64,000 nt of DNA from Lytechinus variegatus (lineage: Eukaryota > Echinodermata > Echinoidea > Temnopleuroida > Toxopneustidae). Made by a program: the position numbers and the translations under genes. The notes below the pieces were generated by a model. That model saw nothing but the letters and a program-made list of their open reading frames with translations, was not told the DNA's origin and ran no database searches. Below, one piece after another: positions 14,101 through 22,599 of the stretch. The stretch lies in assembly GCF_018143015.1 (NCBI RefSeq), contig NC_054757.1, positions 2,900,001 through 2,964,000 on the forward strand, in the 5' to 3' direction. Positions within the stretch are counted from its first letter, which is position 1; each line of letters begins with the position of its first letter.

Positions 14101-17100
14101 AAAGGGGCCTAAGCTTTCGATCCTAGCAGAATCTTCGTCGGTCAATTTTTACACGATTATAACACCAAGCATAACATGAAGATGGTCCCGAAAAGTCACT
14201 CACTAGTTGTTGAGATGTCAATGATGTGATCTGGATCAGTTTTACAAAATCTGAATAAGTTTTGGAGCTAGGGGAAGCAATCCAAATTTCAACATCAACA
14301 CCACACTTGAAATCACTCAATGTATTAAGATTATCCCATGCTTACCGGGACATCCCCTAGGGAATGTGGGGCTTTTCATGAAACAAAAAATCTGTGATTT
14401 CCACAGATGATATTGTTCAGAGCCAATCAGATACAAGGATTTCAGTAGCTTATAACAAACAGCCAGTGAAAATTATTTTGACTATTTATTTAATGAAATA
14501 CTCCTGTTGATGTATCATTAGGTCCAGGACCAAGCCGTGGTGAAGGCAGAGAAAGTAGTTCAGGAGAAAGCCCAGAAAGCTCAAGAGCTTCGTATTGTCA
14601 AGGAGAAGACGCACAAGGAAAGAATAGCAAGGTATGGAACACCTCATGTTCATTATACTACATGGTCAGTCATGCACTATAATGGATTGTATGGATGGTA
14701 TATTAGTATTAGATCTGGGGCCCATCTTACAAAGATTTGTGATAGATCCAATCAATCGTAACTATGGAAAGCCAGCAACGTCAACATCTAAAGAAATGTT
14801 TGTTCAAAGTATTTTCTAGAAATGACATGTATCCATACATTCACGTTTTTCTTGACAATTCAGTATGCTTCTCTTTGTTTTGAAAGGACATTGAGCAAAT
14901 TTCCAAAAGAAAAAATTATGACAATGATGGATTTCCATATATTTGAGATTTATTAGATAAATCGAACTCTTTGTAAGATGGGGGGCCCTGTAATGCAATA
15001 TACTCGAATATATGGAGTCTATTACAGAACATGATAAAAGCAACTAGACTGGATCGTTAAGTCTGTGAATGGTGGATCACGCATTATCTTAGATACCTAC
15101 AAAAAAAGAGAAGATCTATCATGCACCATACTCAATTTTATGCACAAGAAATCTATTATTACATGTAGATCTGCTTAAGGATTAACTTGTAGAAAATATT
15201 GTCATCATTTGCACTTTGACCCATTGCGTACTCATGATAATGGTTTCGTATTTTTGGATAATATTTATCAGCATTTAAATAGTCAAATGACGGTCAATTA
15301 GTATGGGACACTTCTGTAATGAAGATCAGTACAACCTTACTGGTTGTTGATAGAAAGTGAAAATGAAATTGAAATCGAGATTTAAATTTGAAATTGAATA
15401 TATGTGACATTCGTGAAATAATTTGTGTCTGTTTTCTGTTTCTTATGAAAAGTTGTAACACTATTAAATTATCATGACCTGAGAAGTGCATGAAGTGAAG
15501 TAAGGATGGGGATGAGTGGGTTTGGACGTACAAAAAGTTTGATAACTCTCTTCAATTGTCCTTAAAGGACAAGTCCACCCCAAAAAAAACTTGATTTGAA
15601 TAAAAAGAGAAAAAATCAACAAGCATAACACTGAAAATTTCATCAAAATCGGATGTAAAATAAGAAAGTTATGGCATTATAAAGTTTCGCTTATTTTCAA
15701 CAAAATAGTTATATGAACGAGCCAGTTACATCCAAATGAGAGAGTTGATGACATCACTCACTATTTTGTATTTTATTATATGAAATATTTTTATTTTCTC
15801 GTCATTGTCATGTGAAATGAAGTTTCATTCCTCCCTGAACACGTGGAATTCCATTATTTTAACATTTTGTGCTTCAGGCAAGGAGGTCCTAATCGTCAAA
15901 TTCGTAAAATTGAAATATTGTATAATTCAAACAATAAAAAGCATAAGAAATAGTGACATCATCGACTCTCTCATTTGGATGTAACTGGCTCGTTCATATA
16001 ACTATTTTGATGAAAATAAGCGAAACTTTGAAATGTCATAACTTTCTTATTTTACATCCGATTTTGATGAAATTTTCAGCATTGTGCTTGTCTGATTTTT
16101 CTCTATTGATTCAAATCAACATTTTTCTGAGGTGGACTTGACCTTTAATAGGTTTGCCTGATTTGGCATGATGACATGAGGAAATCTACAACAGGTGATT
16201 TTTTTGTTGTTGTGGAGAATTGTAATAAAACAAATTTTACCCATGAATTTCTAAGGGTTGCTGAGGATGCAGAGACATTGGCAAGGTACACTGAGCAGAA
16301 GATCAAACACAAAGATCAGAAAGTTCAAGAGGTCATCGCCAAGAAGCAGCAGGAGATCGACAGGTCACGGGCTGTGGCGCAGAATTCAGCTAAACTCAGA
16401 GAACAAATACGCAATCAGTACACAAGGTATGTAGACTGTTGTATCATCAAAGAACTTGTCAGACGTTTTATTCGACAGTTACCATAGTAAAGATGCATCT
16501 CAGCCAATCAAATTCAGTAGAGGTCAGATCTGGAGCCCGTTGCAGAAAGAGCTACGATCAAACGTAACTCAAAAAATCTTGCGCAACTTGATCTTCAGCC
16601 AATGAAGCACCTGTATCCGAGACTTGCGCTTGATATTTTGACTTGCGTTTGAACGCAACTCTTTCTGCCACAGGCCCCTGAAAACTTTGTCAGATTTGTC
16701 AGACACATATGTTCATGAAGTGCTCCACAGGATACTATTTCATGAAGGGATATGTCAGTCATTTTACGCCTCAAACTGAAAATTTTGCATGTGATTGGCC
16801 GAGAGCAAATTAATCTCTGAATAAAACATGCTACCTCGGGGTAAATTGCAAATTTGTCTATTGCCAACTCGTCCACTCACCACATGGTCTCCTTTCATTT
16901 AGTCTAATGCCATTCTGTCCAATATTTCGTCTAACCACCATTTGGTCCAAATACCACTTCATCTAATCACCATTTCGCCTCTAAACCTGTCGGTCTAATA
17001 TCCATTTCATTTTCATTCATATCGCACAATTTGACACTTAGTCCAATTAATAGACCAAATGGTATATGGAAAAAAATGGCCATTGGACCAACTGGTTATT

Positions 17101-17690
17101 AGACGGAACGGCATTAGACTGAATGAAAGTAGACCATAATTTGAGGGGACGAACTGATGGTAGACCAAATGATAGTAGACGAGTTAGCATTTGGACGAAT
17201 TGGCATTAGACAAATTGAAAATAAACCCTACTTACATGTAGGAAACCCACCTGTTTTTTTCAAAGGTTTCAAATGTCTGCATTATCCTAAGCCTTTCTTG
17301 TTCTTTGTTCATAATGTTCACCTCGAACTGTTGTAAGCTACTGAAAGTCTTGCATCTGATTGTTTGAAAATAATTTAGTCTCTCACTAAATGATATATTA
17401 ATACAGGTCCCCTATGAAACTCTGTCTGTTCAAATTTTCTTATAGTATGATAATCCTCTCCTATCTACCTATCAAGATTTAAGCATGGGGGGTTATATTT
17501 GTCTAAATAATGTGTATTCACAAAAGTGCTACACCCGAAATACTCTATGTAATTCATAATCTACTATTCCTTTCACCTTATATCTCCTAGGTCATTTGAT
17601 CGGATGGCCAAAAAAGCTGAGCTAGACTCCAAGCTTGGAGCTGGTCCTAGTCTTGGGACCAAGAACTACTCTCATGTCATCATCTCATGA
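2183..17690 (+). CDS. CCDC177: CCDC177-like coiled-coil protein, 14 coding exons, 670 aa
   Basis: Coding exons: 2183-2353, 3296-3413, 4608-4760, 5040-5458, 6041-6226, 6738-6857, 7486-7539, 9540-9665, 11437-11510, 12656-12763, 13846-13948, 14522-14631, 16256-16426, 17591-17690. All junctions are GT-AG and phases agree, summing to 671 codons with the TGA at 17688. The first exon really starts at 2151; the ATG is 2183. Residues 27-53 carry the family signature (LYNFES, then YILTSPRSL and ACAR), followed by PVELL and a YDAHERQRL block as in vertebrate CCDC177. Residues about 150-285 form a Ser/Pro/Arg/Thr-rich linker. Residues about 288-640 are almost continuous Lys/Glu/Gln/Arg coiled coil. The C-terminus ends KNYSHVIIS. 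The vertebrate protein is about 700 aa, so length fits. The molecular role is not established; a cytoskeletal or scaffold role is only inference. Exact ends of the UTRs are not visible. Confidence 0.88.
3655..3895 (+). mobile_element. tRNA-derived SINE (tRNA-Val-like head)
   Basis: The head has an A box (TGGCTTAGTTGG, 3665-3676) and a B box (GGTTCAAACCC, 3709-3719) spaced as in a tRNA. The anticodon-loop equivalent reads CTCACAA (CAC, Val), but the anticodon stem has a mismatch, and the sequence runs on into a non-tRNA body to about 3895. It is therefore a SINE, not a tRNA gene. It lies in intron 2 of the CCDC177-like gene. Confidence 0.7.
4090..4520. mobile_element. compound MITE region, two left-type ends and an inverted pair
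   Basis: Two starts of the GGCCCCRTCTTAC family lie in the same orientation at 4095 and 4435. A segment of about 42 bases at 4174-4216 (starting CATGGCTTATCAGT) recurs inverted at 4473-4516. This looks like rearranged or abutting copies rather than one intact element. It lies in intron 3 of the CCDC177-like gene, just upstream of the acceptor at 4607. Confidence 0.5.
5580..6016. mobile_element. 437-bp palindromic foldback MITE
   Basis: The ends GGCCCG...AAAGGTGGTTTAG and CTAAACCACCTTTATG...CGGGCC are inverted repeats, and the inverted similarity continues through most of the element (for example TCCTGTATGAATTAAGCTTA near 5650 against TAAGCATAATTTATACAGGA near 5935). The centre holds a short repeated GAGTGGACTC motif. 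It is non-coding and ends 24 bases before exon 6 (6041-6226) of the CCDC177-like gene. Confidence 0.75.
6395..6595 (-). mobile_element. right half of a TTAA foldback element (family B)
   Basis: It matches the right arm of the full copies at 37080-37636 and 47471-48046: CCTAATGAATATTCATGA, TTTGTTATTTGTTATCCGAT and a terminus ...GAGCATCCCT before TTAA at 6596-6599. The left arm is missing. It lies in intron 6 of the CCDC177-like gene. Confidence 0.65.
6869..7016. mobile_element. 148-bp palindromic MITE, ends GGGGCCCGTTGCATAAA
   Basis: The left arm (GGGGCCCGTTGCATAAAA, then TACCTGAGAAAACTC) and the right arm (GAGTTTTCTGAGGTAAAAAG, then TTATACAATGGGCCCC) pair over almost their full lengths. It begins only 11 bases after the exon 7 end of the CCDC177-like gene at 6857. 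Confidence 0.8.
7114..7171. repeat. imperfect GATA/TAGA microsatellite
   Basis: A run of about 58 bases is made of TAGA/GATA units with a few interruptions, in intron 7 of the CCDC177-like gene. Confidence 0.85.
7608..7884 (-). mobile_element. tRNA-derived SINE on the minus strand
   Basis: Read on the minus strand, the head has a tRNA-like promoter (box B GGTTCGAATCC near 7820; loop TTTGAAA with CAGAG stem). It is followed by the body CCTGGTAGGAAGAAATTCCT and a TAATA-rich tail at 7608. The body is shared with the copies at 30585-30868, 33441-33715 and 21350-21510. It lies in intron 8 of the CCDC177-like gene. Confidence 0.75.
9832..9910 (-). mobile_element. 3' fragment of a tRNA-derived SINE
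   Basis: The AATAATAATAACA tail followed by ACCCAGGGTAGCCACTTCAG matches the tail and adjacent body of the minus-strand SINE at 7608-7884. Only about 80 bases remain. Confidence 0.55.
10648..10854 (-). mobile_element. non-LTR retrotransposon endonuclease remnant
   Basis: The minus strand stays open for 68 codons. Its translation (GYQAKHGIQMLEATDGRRLTI, then SYWCKGDYRI) resembles the late part of the AP-endonuclease domain of LINE ORF2 proteins, where G.qmLe.adgrrLtI precedes NT.FkkR and a DYwl motif. The expected NT and intact DYWL residues are altered, so it is an old fragment inside intron 9 of the CCDC177-like gene. The family assignment is inference from the motif order. Confidence 0.4.
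12800..13075. repeat. tandem repeat of about 164 bp, about 1.7 copies
   Basis: A unit beginning TGTTAGTGTTTGGTTGTTTT at 12800 recurs at 12964 with very high similarity over its first 65 bases. Both copies contain ACACCAGACACAGCACTGAA. It starts 36 bases after the end of exon 11 of the CCDC177-like gene. Related ACACCAA-containing sequence appears at 14040-14330. Confidence 0.8.
13480..13775 (+). mobile_element. probable 3' end of a CR1/L2-type LINE
   Basis: An AT-rich tract contains a perfect 10-bp stem (GGGGATTGAC with GTCAATCCCC) around a loop of about 24 bases at roughly 13587-13630, then TTGTAT-rich sequence and a short AT-rich end. A 3' stem-loop followed by a short tail is typical of CR1/L2 LINE 3' ends, but no coding part is present. 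The call rests on architecture only. Confidence 0.35.
14040..14330. repeat. diverged repeat with AACACCAA boxes and a GAAGATTCTGCTAGGATC motif
   Basis: Inverted boxes (TTGGTGTTGGTGTT near 14070, AACACCAAGCATAAC near 14160, AACATCAACACCACACTTGA near 14289) suggest a small foldback repeat related to the tandem repeat at 12800. At 14110-14143 the minus strand reads CCGACGAAGATTC...GATCGAAAGC, which is a separate inserted motif. It lies in intron 12 of the CCDC177-like gene. Confidence 0.4.
14717..14988. mobile_element. 272-bp MITE, ends GGGGCCCATCTTACAAAGA
   Basis: The left end (GGGGCCCATCTTACAAAG, then GATCCAATCAATCGTAACTA) and the right end (AATCGAACTCTTTGTAAGAT, then GGGGGGCCC) are inverted repeats. 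The same family is seen at 26380-26654 and as fragments at 1925-2033 and 4090-4520. It is non-coding and lies in intron 13 of the CCDC177-like gene. Confidence 0.75.
15566..16144. mobile_element. TTAA foldback element, family A, complete (579 bp)
   Basis: The ends AGGACAAGTCCACCCC and GAGGTGGACTTGACCT are inverted repeats and are flanked by TTAA at 15562-15565 and 16145-16148. Long arms also pair: TTTCATCAAAATCGGATGTA with TACATCCGATTTTGATGAAA, and CATCCAAATGAGAGAGTTGA with its inverse. A TTAA target fits piggyBac or Kolobok transposons; purine-starting ends suit Kolobok better. No ORF. It lies in intron 13 of the CCDC177-like gene. Confidence 0.8.
16532..16679. mobile_element. 148-bp palindromic MITE, ends GAGCCCGTTGCAGAAAGA
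   Basis: The left arm GCCCGTTGCAGAAAGAGCTA and right arm ACTCTTTCTGCCACAGGCCC pair, and inner GATCAAACG and CGTTTGAAC boxes continue the hairpin. Size and ends resemble the element at 6869-7016. It lies in the last intron of the CCDC177-like gene. Confidence 0.65.
16838..17228. mobile_element. foldback element built of 15-16 nt GTCTAAT subrepeats
   Basis: The left half is a chain of degenerate units such as TCGTCYACTCACCACATG and TTTGTCTAATGCCA spaced about 15-16 bases; the right half is the same chain inverted (GGCATTAGACAAATT and similar). Terminal GGGGTAAATTGCAAATTTGT pairs with the right-end AAATTGAAAATAAACCC. A second copy lies at 53641-54014. There is no coding potential. Confidence 0.75.
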
Positions 17691-17868
17691 TCCAGAACAT
17701 CTATGACCTCATCCAAAGAATTTAAAGTAAAGGTAACTTAGCTAGCCAAAGTCATATCTCTTTATGGTAACACAGCCAAACTGATATTACCTGGTTCCAG
17801 CAGAAATCTATTTACAAGAAAAAGTTGAAAATATAAGAAGTAGCATTCTACATAGCCCACGTGGCCTA

Positions 17869-18090
17869 GCGCCCTCTGGCAAGGCGTCAATCCACACTTT
17901 GACACTCTCACCCACGTGCTAATTGGGTACCGGTAGGAAACAACCGTCATTGTGGTTGGTTTAGCAAGTTTGCACCTAACAGGCTGCTTGGAATGCTATG
18001 AATCCAGTGATGGGGTAATAATAATTGTGAAGCGCTTTGAACAGTCGTAGATTGATAAAGCGCTATATAAATGTCAATTATTATTAATTA
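17869..18090 (+). mobile_element. SINE body and tail fragment
   Basis: The segment carries the SINE-body features GCAAGGCGTCAATCCACA and GTGCTAATTGGGTACCGGTA, plus a tail ending AAAGCGCTATATAAATGTCA and ATTATTATTAATT. This is similar in kind to the SINE bodies at 21350 and 30585. The tRNA-related head is missing. Confidence 0.5.
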
Positions 18091-18828
18091 TTACTGTTGG
18101 AGCTGTTATTTTCGCGGATTTCGCGAATTGCTGATCGGCCGCGAATTTAACAACACGCGAAAATATTGACACATTTCTTAGTCAGTGCCAATGCCCCAAC
18201 AGCAAAGCTTTACTATTGAAAACATCCTGCAAAGTGAGAAATAGAGAGATGCACCTCTATATAGTTAGTGATTCAAAAAGTTTGCTAGAATTTAACTTTT
18301 TTTTAATTTCTCAAACAAAATCAGGGCTTAAACTATTTTCTAACATTATTTTATCAATATTTATACACTCACTGTAATATTAAAATGTATTTTCCATGAA
18401 ACAATTTGATTTTTTGTCATCTGATTGACTCTATACACACGTATTGGTAGCTATTTGCATACTCATTAATATTCATAAGTCACATGACCAGAATCTTGAA
18501 GGTGAACATTCTGTTCACAAAATTCCACAATTTTGCACTTTTTACCAACTTTTTGAAAAATGAATCGAACCAAACGCAAATTCCAAAGATTGCTTAACCC
18601 TATAGATCCTGTGGCATGATGAATTTTTAGATCTAAAGGTTAAAAAATTGAAATTTAAGCCACTTTTTCCACAACTTGTAACTGTTTTTACAGGGACATA
18701 TTTATGTACAAAAGACATATTAGCATGGTGACTTTGAGGAGTGTAGATTTGCACATGAATTGCACTAGTTTTGCTTCTTTGAAATGCTGTGGAAATGTAT
18801 TGTACATCTTCTGATCGCGAATTTAATA

Positions 18829-20580
18829 CCCCCATCTCACTAGATGGCGATTCCGCTGCGATCGTCAAAAATCGACAAAGCGTGGTATATCGTAGCTTGA
18901 ACGTGGCTTGATCTTTTCAATCTTCTCCGTCGTACCTTGATCTTTTCTGAAGCGGCAAGGATCGCCACCATCTTCCTGGTCGCCACAAAATTTTGAACAT
19001 GTTCAAAACTTACGTAGCGAGATCGCGGAGGTGCTAAAGCGCATCATAATCGAGTCAAGAGCGTATTACAAACGACATATTCGTAGCTGTAACGAAGCTC
19101 CAACGCACAAAGCGTAGTAGAAGCGCATTAAAAGCGGCACCGATCGCCCGTGTTTTTCAGGCCCGTTCCCAAGACAATTCTGCTACGCTGCTTCCGTTTA
19201 CGAGGCGACTGCCTTGCGCTCGACACGCTTCACACTGTTTCCACCACGACGCTTTCCCTTTGGGTGGCATGTGGCACACGTTCTCAGCCCGCTGCAGGCA
19301 TTCGCGTTGCGCTTTTGCTGCGCCGCTGATGACTGGCCAGCGATTGAGCAGCGACCGTCTGCGCTGCTATGAAACAACGTGCCGATGGTAGCGGATTATC
19401 ACATTTTCAACAGATTACGAGGCGACACCACAACGTTTTCAAATATACTTCCCAGAAAAAGGACCAAAAAGGGAAGCTGCCCAATCTGTTATGCCGGCGG
19501 TCCAAGAGGAAGCGAACAAGAGGTTATGGTGGTGGTAGAGGAGGAGGAGGAAGAGGAGGAGGAGGTCTCGTAGGAGGATGAAAATCTAACTGCTGAGCCA
19601 GCTTGAAAGACAGAAAAAAAGACGCTCGCATGTCTTGATGACGAAATGGGTTACCTCCGCAAAAATATATAAATTGAATATGTTTTAAAAATAGAATGAA
19701 TTCTAACTACAGTGACAGTAAACAATATTAAAATTCTAATGATTCGATCACTGATGTATTGATTGGGAAAGCACACTTTATGGGGATTCTTGCATTGTGC
19801 CCCCCCCCCCTTATGAGTGCTCTCACATCAGTAGACTACTTCTTGAAAGCAAATTTGAAAGGAATTTACCTAACAATTTTGAGTGACAAACTTTTGTGGA
19901 AAAAATAAACAAAATATAAAACATTTTTATGCTCTTTTATGAAATTCTGGATGCATCCCTCATATTAACTATTAGACTCATCGACATCTTTTGAGTGAAA
20001 TTTTAATATATATATTGTATATTATGACTTAAGTGACAGCCAGGATCGGACCCAGTATCTTTTTGGCCTCCTCCTTCTACTGTCCTCGTATCAGGTCCTC
20101 GTATTCAACTTCTAATTGAAGTTGTTGTATAATGCTAAGATGTATAAGTCCAACCAAATTCTGGACATCCATCTTGGTCGGAGGTTGGCAATCGACTGAA
20201 AAATGTCTCGTGTTCCGCGATCAATATGCCGATTGCTTAAAATCGTTTCAAGAGCCCATCATGAACGTAACACAATCGTTCCATTCGTAGCACCACCGTA
20301 CCGAGGTCCTAATTAGCGTATGGGCCTCGTTGTACGGTCGCTTTGATCGCAGAAGCAGCGCATCACATCTGCCTCAAATCGTGGCAAGAGAGTGGCAGCG
20401 TCGTATTACCAGCGTATTACCATCGCCTTCAGCGCAGGTCCGTCGCAGTGAAGTTGTAGTGCAATCGCCTCGCAGGCTAAAAATAGAATTCGAGGACGAT
20501 TCTGCTACGCTTTGCGGGATTTAGACAGATCGCCATGGGTCGCCATGGTCGCCATGATCGCCATCCTAGTGAGATGGGGG
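18829..20580. mobile_element. nested 1.75-kb non-autonomous DNA element, ends CCCCCATCTCACTAG
   Basis: The left end CCCCCATCTCACTAGATGGC and inverted right end CCCCCATCTCACTAGGATGG match closely, followed by repeated ATGGCGA/TCGCCAT boxes. GC content is higher than in the neighbouring DNA, and many GATCGC and GTAGCG words recur. A 3-bp TAA on both sides (allowing a few extra terminal bases) fits a PIF/Harbinger-type target. No convincing transposase ORF was found; the 64-70 aa open stretches near 19370-19580 are Gly/Glu-rich low complexity. Confidence 0.65.
19800..19812 (+). repeat. poly-C run
   Basis: About 13 bases of C lie inside the nested element. Confidence 0.8.
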
Positions 20581-21349
20581 CCTAACAACCCGAGACCCCC
20601 GCGATTCGCGAAAAATTCTGTACCCGAAAATAACAGCTTTTACAGTATTACATAATCTGGTGGTGTTTGACAAGGACTTTTGCTGACTTAACACTGAAAT
20701 TCCCAATTGTGTGCGGTTAAAGACACTTCATCAGACTGGTTACATATGAACAGGGTTCCTACAGTCATTGAAAATCCTGGAAAAAATTGTGGTCATGGAA
20801 AGTCAGGGAATTTGGGAGATTTGTGAAAAGTCATAGAATAGCATTTATTACCTCTTGGCTTATGGCAGCTTTCCAGTTTGTCATGTCTTGCAACTCTCAT
20901 ACCAGTACTCTGTGATTATACTCCGCTATTATAATCGGTGTTCATGATTTCCATTTTTCCCAGTTTTGTGACATCCCAAATTCTACATAACTCCCGGAAG
21001 TAATTGAAAGCATCAATTTAGTCATGGAAAAGTCATGGAATTCTGTTTTCAAATTTCTGCGGGAACCCTCAATGAAATTAGTTTAGGATGACACTTTTAG
21101 TGAGACATCCCTATGAAACATCCCTTGGTTCCCAGAACTGTCTGGCTCGGGTGATTCTTAATCTTATGACATTTTTTTTTTCAGCATTTGCAAAGATGAC
21201 TGTCTTTTCACAGAAAGAGATGCCTGCTCCGTTTCCAATGACATCAGTTTATAGTCATTTCTTCAAGGAACTGCGTTATCCTGCATTTGAAGCTGTACCG
21301 TTAATACCCAATTAGCTAGCAAGCACCCTGCATCATTTGACAAAGTGTT

Positions 21350-21510
21350 CATCTACATTTGCCACTCTCCACCCAGGTGTAGGAAATTGGTACCTGGTAG
21401 GAAGGAATTCCTGGAATGCTCAAGTGCCCAAATCAAGGTGACCATTCTAAAGTTGGGAGCACTGAGAAACATTATATTAAGCGCAACATAAATGTTGCAT
21501 ATTACTTTTG
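21350..21510 (+). mobile_element. SINE body fragment
   Basis: CCACTCTCCACCCAGGTGTA, GGTACCTGGTAGGAAGGAAT and a 3' part ending GCGCAACATAAATGTTGCAT match the minus-strand SINE at 30585-30868. The tRNA-like head is absent. Confidence 0.6.
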
Positions 21511-22446
21511 TAGGCTATTTGTCTTTGTGTTCAGAATCTATCAACCAATGTAGTGAATGATCTAAATTGCAGCTTCACGTTGTTGGTGTTCAGTTCAGTT
21601 ATAAAACAGCAATTAAAATTTGCCATAAAAGGGTAATTGGTTAGTCATGCACTTTACCATGACTGTTCATCAGGATAAGCAAACGGTATTATAATTCTAC
21701 CAATATTACAAGTGAGCTATTGTTTACTATGAAATAGGAATTTGTGCAATTGAATGTAAATACCCCTACCAAAATAAAATGGGCAATACAGTTTGTACAG
21801 CCAATAGTGAATATTCTATTCTCTTTATGCAAAACAGGTAATCCATTCAACTCAGTTTTTGGAAATAACCCCCTCCCCCCACCCACTTTATTTTTGTGGA
21901 TGTGTGCTGGTTTTAAAGCATGTCCATATCCTGAAAATGAACCATTTTTACCTTTACAAGGCATGTTAGCACATAAATAAATGTCATACTTCGCTCGCTA
22001 CTTTCAATCTGAGACCAATGCGGTAAACATGTGCCATGTTGACCTCTACGGGCTTTGCCCATAGGAATACTGTAAAAAAAACCCGGCAATATTGGCCAGA
22101 TTCCTGTTAGTGCGCGTGCGCATTAGTAGCTGAGTTTGATCGCTAATTTTAGTATTTGCAAAATCTGGTTGAAACCAGTTTGGGAACCAACGCATTGTCG
22201 ATAATGTGTGGTGAGGCTAGTGCATACGTATAATCAAACCCAACCGCAAGATTTTTACGCGTTAAGTTTATGTGCGCGCCATGCATGATGAGCAACTGCG
22301 TGGTAACGATTACATCACAATTGCTTGTCAAGGATTACTTCGCCAAGTTTGTGAGTATCCTGATATCAGAAGTAGTGATAAGCAAACAGGCTTATCAATT
22401 TTTCTGAATAATAGCTTGCATTACGCATTATACAGATGTAGGTAAT

Positions 22447-22594
22447 AATAATATTGACTGGCTCTTTTTTTGGGAAACATCAAATATATTGCCTTTAAAA
22501 GAACCATATTGCCCTCGTCTAAAAGACTCGGGCCAATATGATTCTGTTGCAGGCTACGTATTTGATGTTCCCCTCAAGGCCAGTCAATATTATA
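22447..22594. mobile_element. palindromic MITE, ends TAATATTGACTGGC
   Basis: TAATATTGACTGGC at 22447 pairs with GCCAGTCAATATTA near 22579-22592, and inner GGGAAACATCAAATA pairs with TATTTGATGTTCCC. It is about 148 bp and non-coding. The superfamily is not certain. Confidence 0.65.
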
Positions 22595-22599
22595 TAATT

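Larger units (their letters stand above)
18094..20645. mobile_element. outer DNA element split by a nested insertion
   Basis: The ends CTGTTGGAGCTGTTATTTTC and, inverted, CTGTAAAAGCTGTTATTTTC match, with TA immediately outside both (18092-18093 and 20646-20647). A TA target suggests a Tc1/mariner-related MITE. Its sequence occupies 18094-18828 and 20581-20645; the rest is the nested element. Left-arm CGCGAATTTAACAACACGCG resembles the sequence rebuilt across the nested insertion. Confidence 0.65.

Noticed and set aside
19369-19581. 70-codon frame ending in a Gly-rich run
   Set aside because: The Gly run comes from a GGA microsatellite; the remainder has no family signature.
20330-20524. 64-codon open frame in the nested element
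   Set aside because: It lies in the terminal repeat-rich part of a non-autonomous DNA element and shows no transposase motif.
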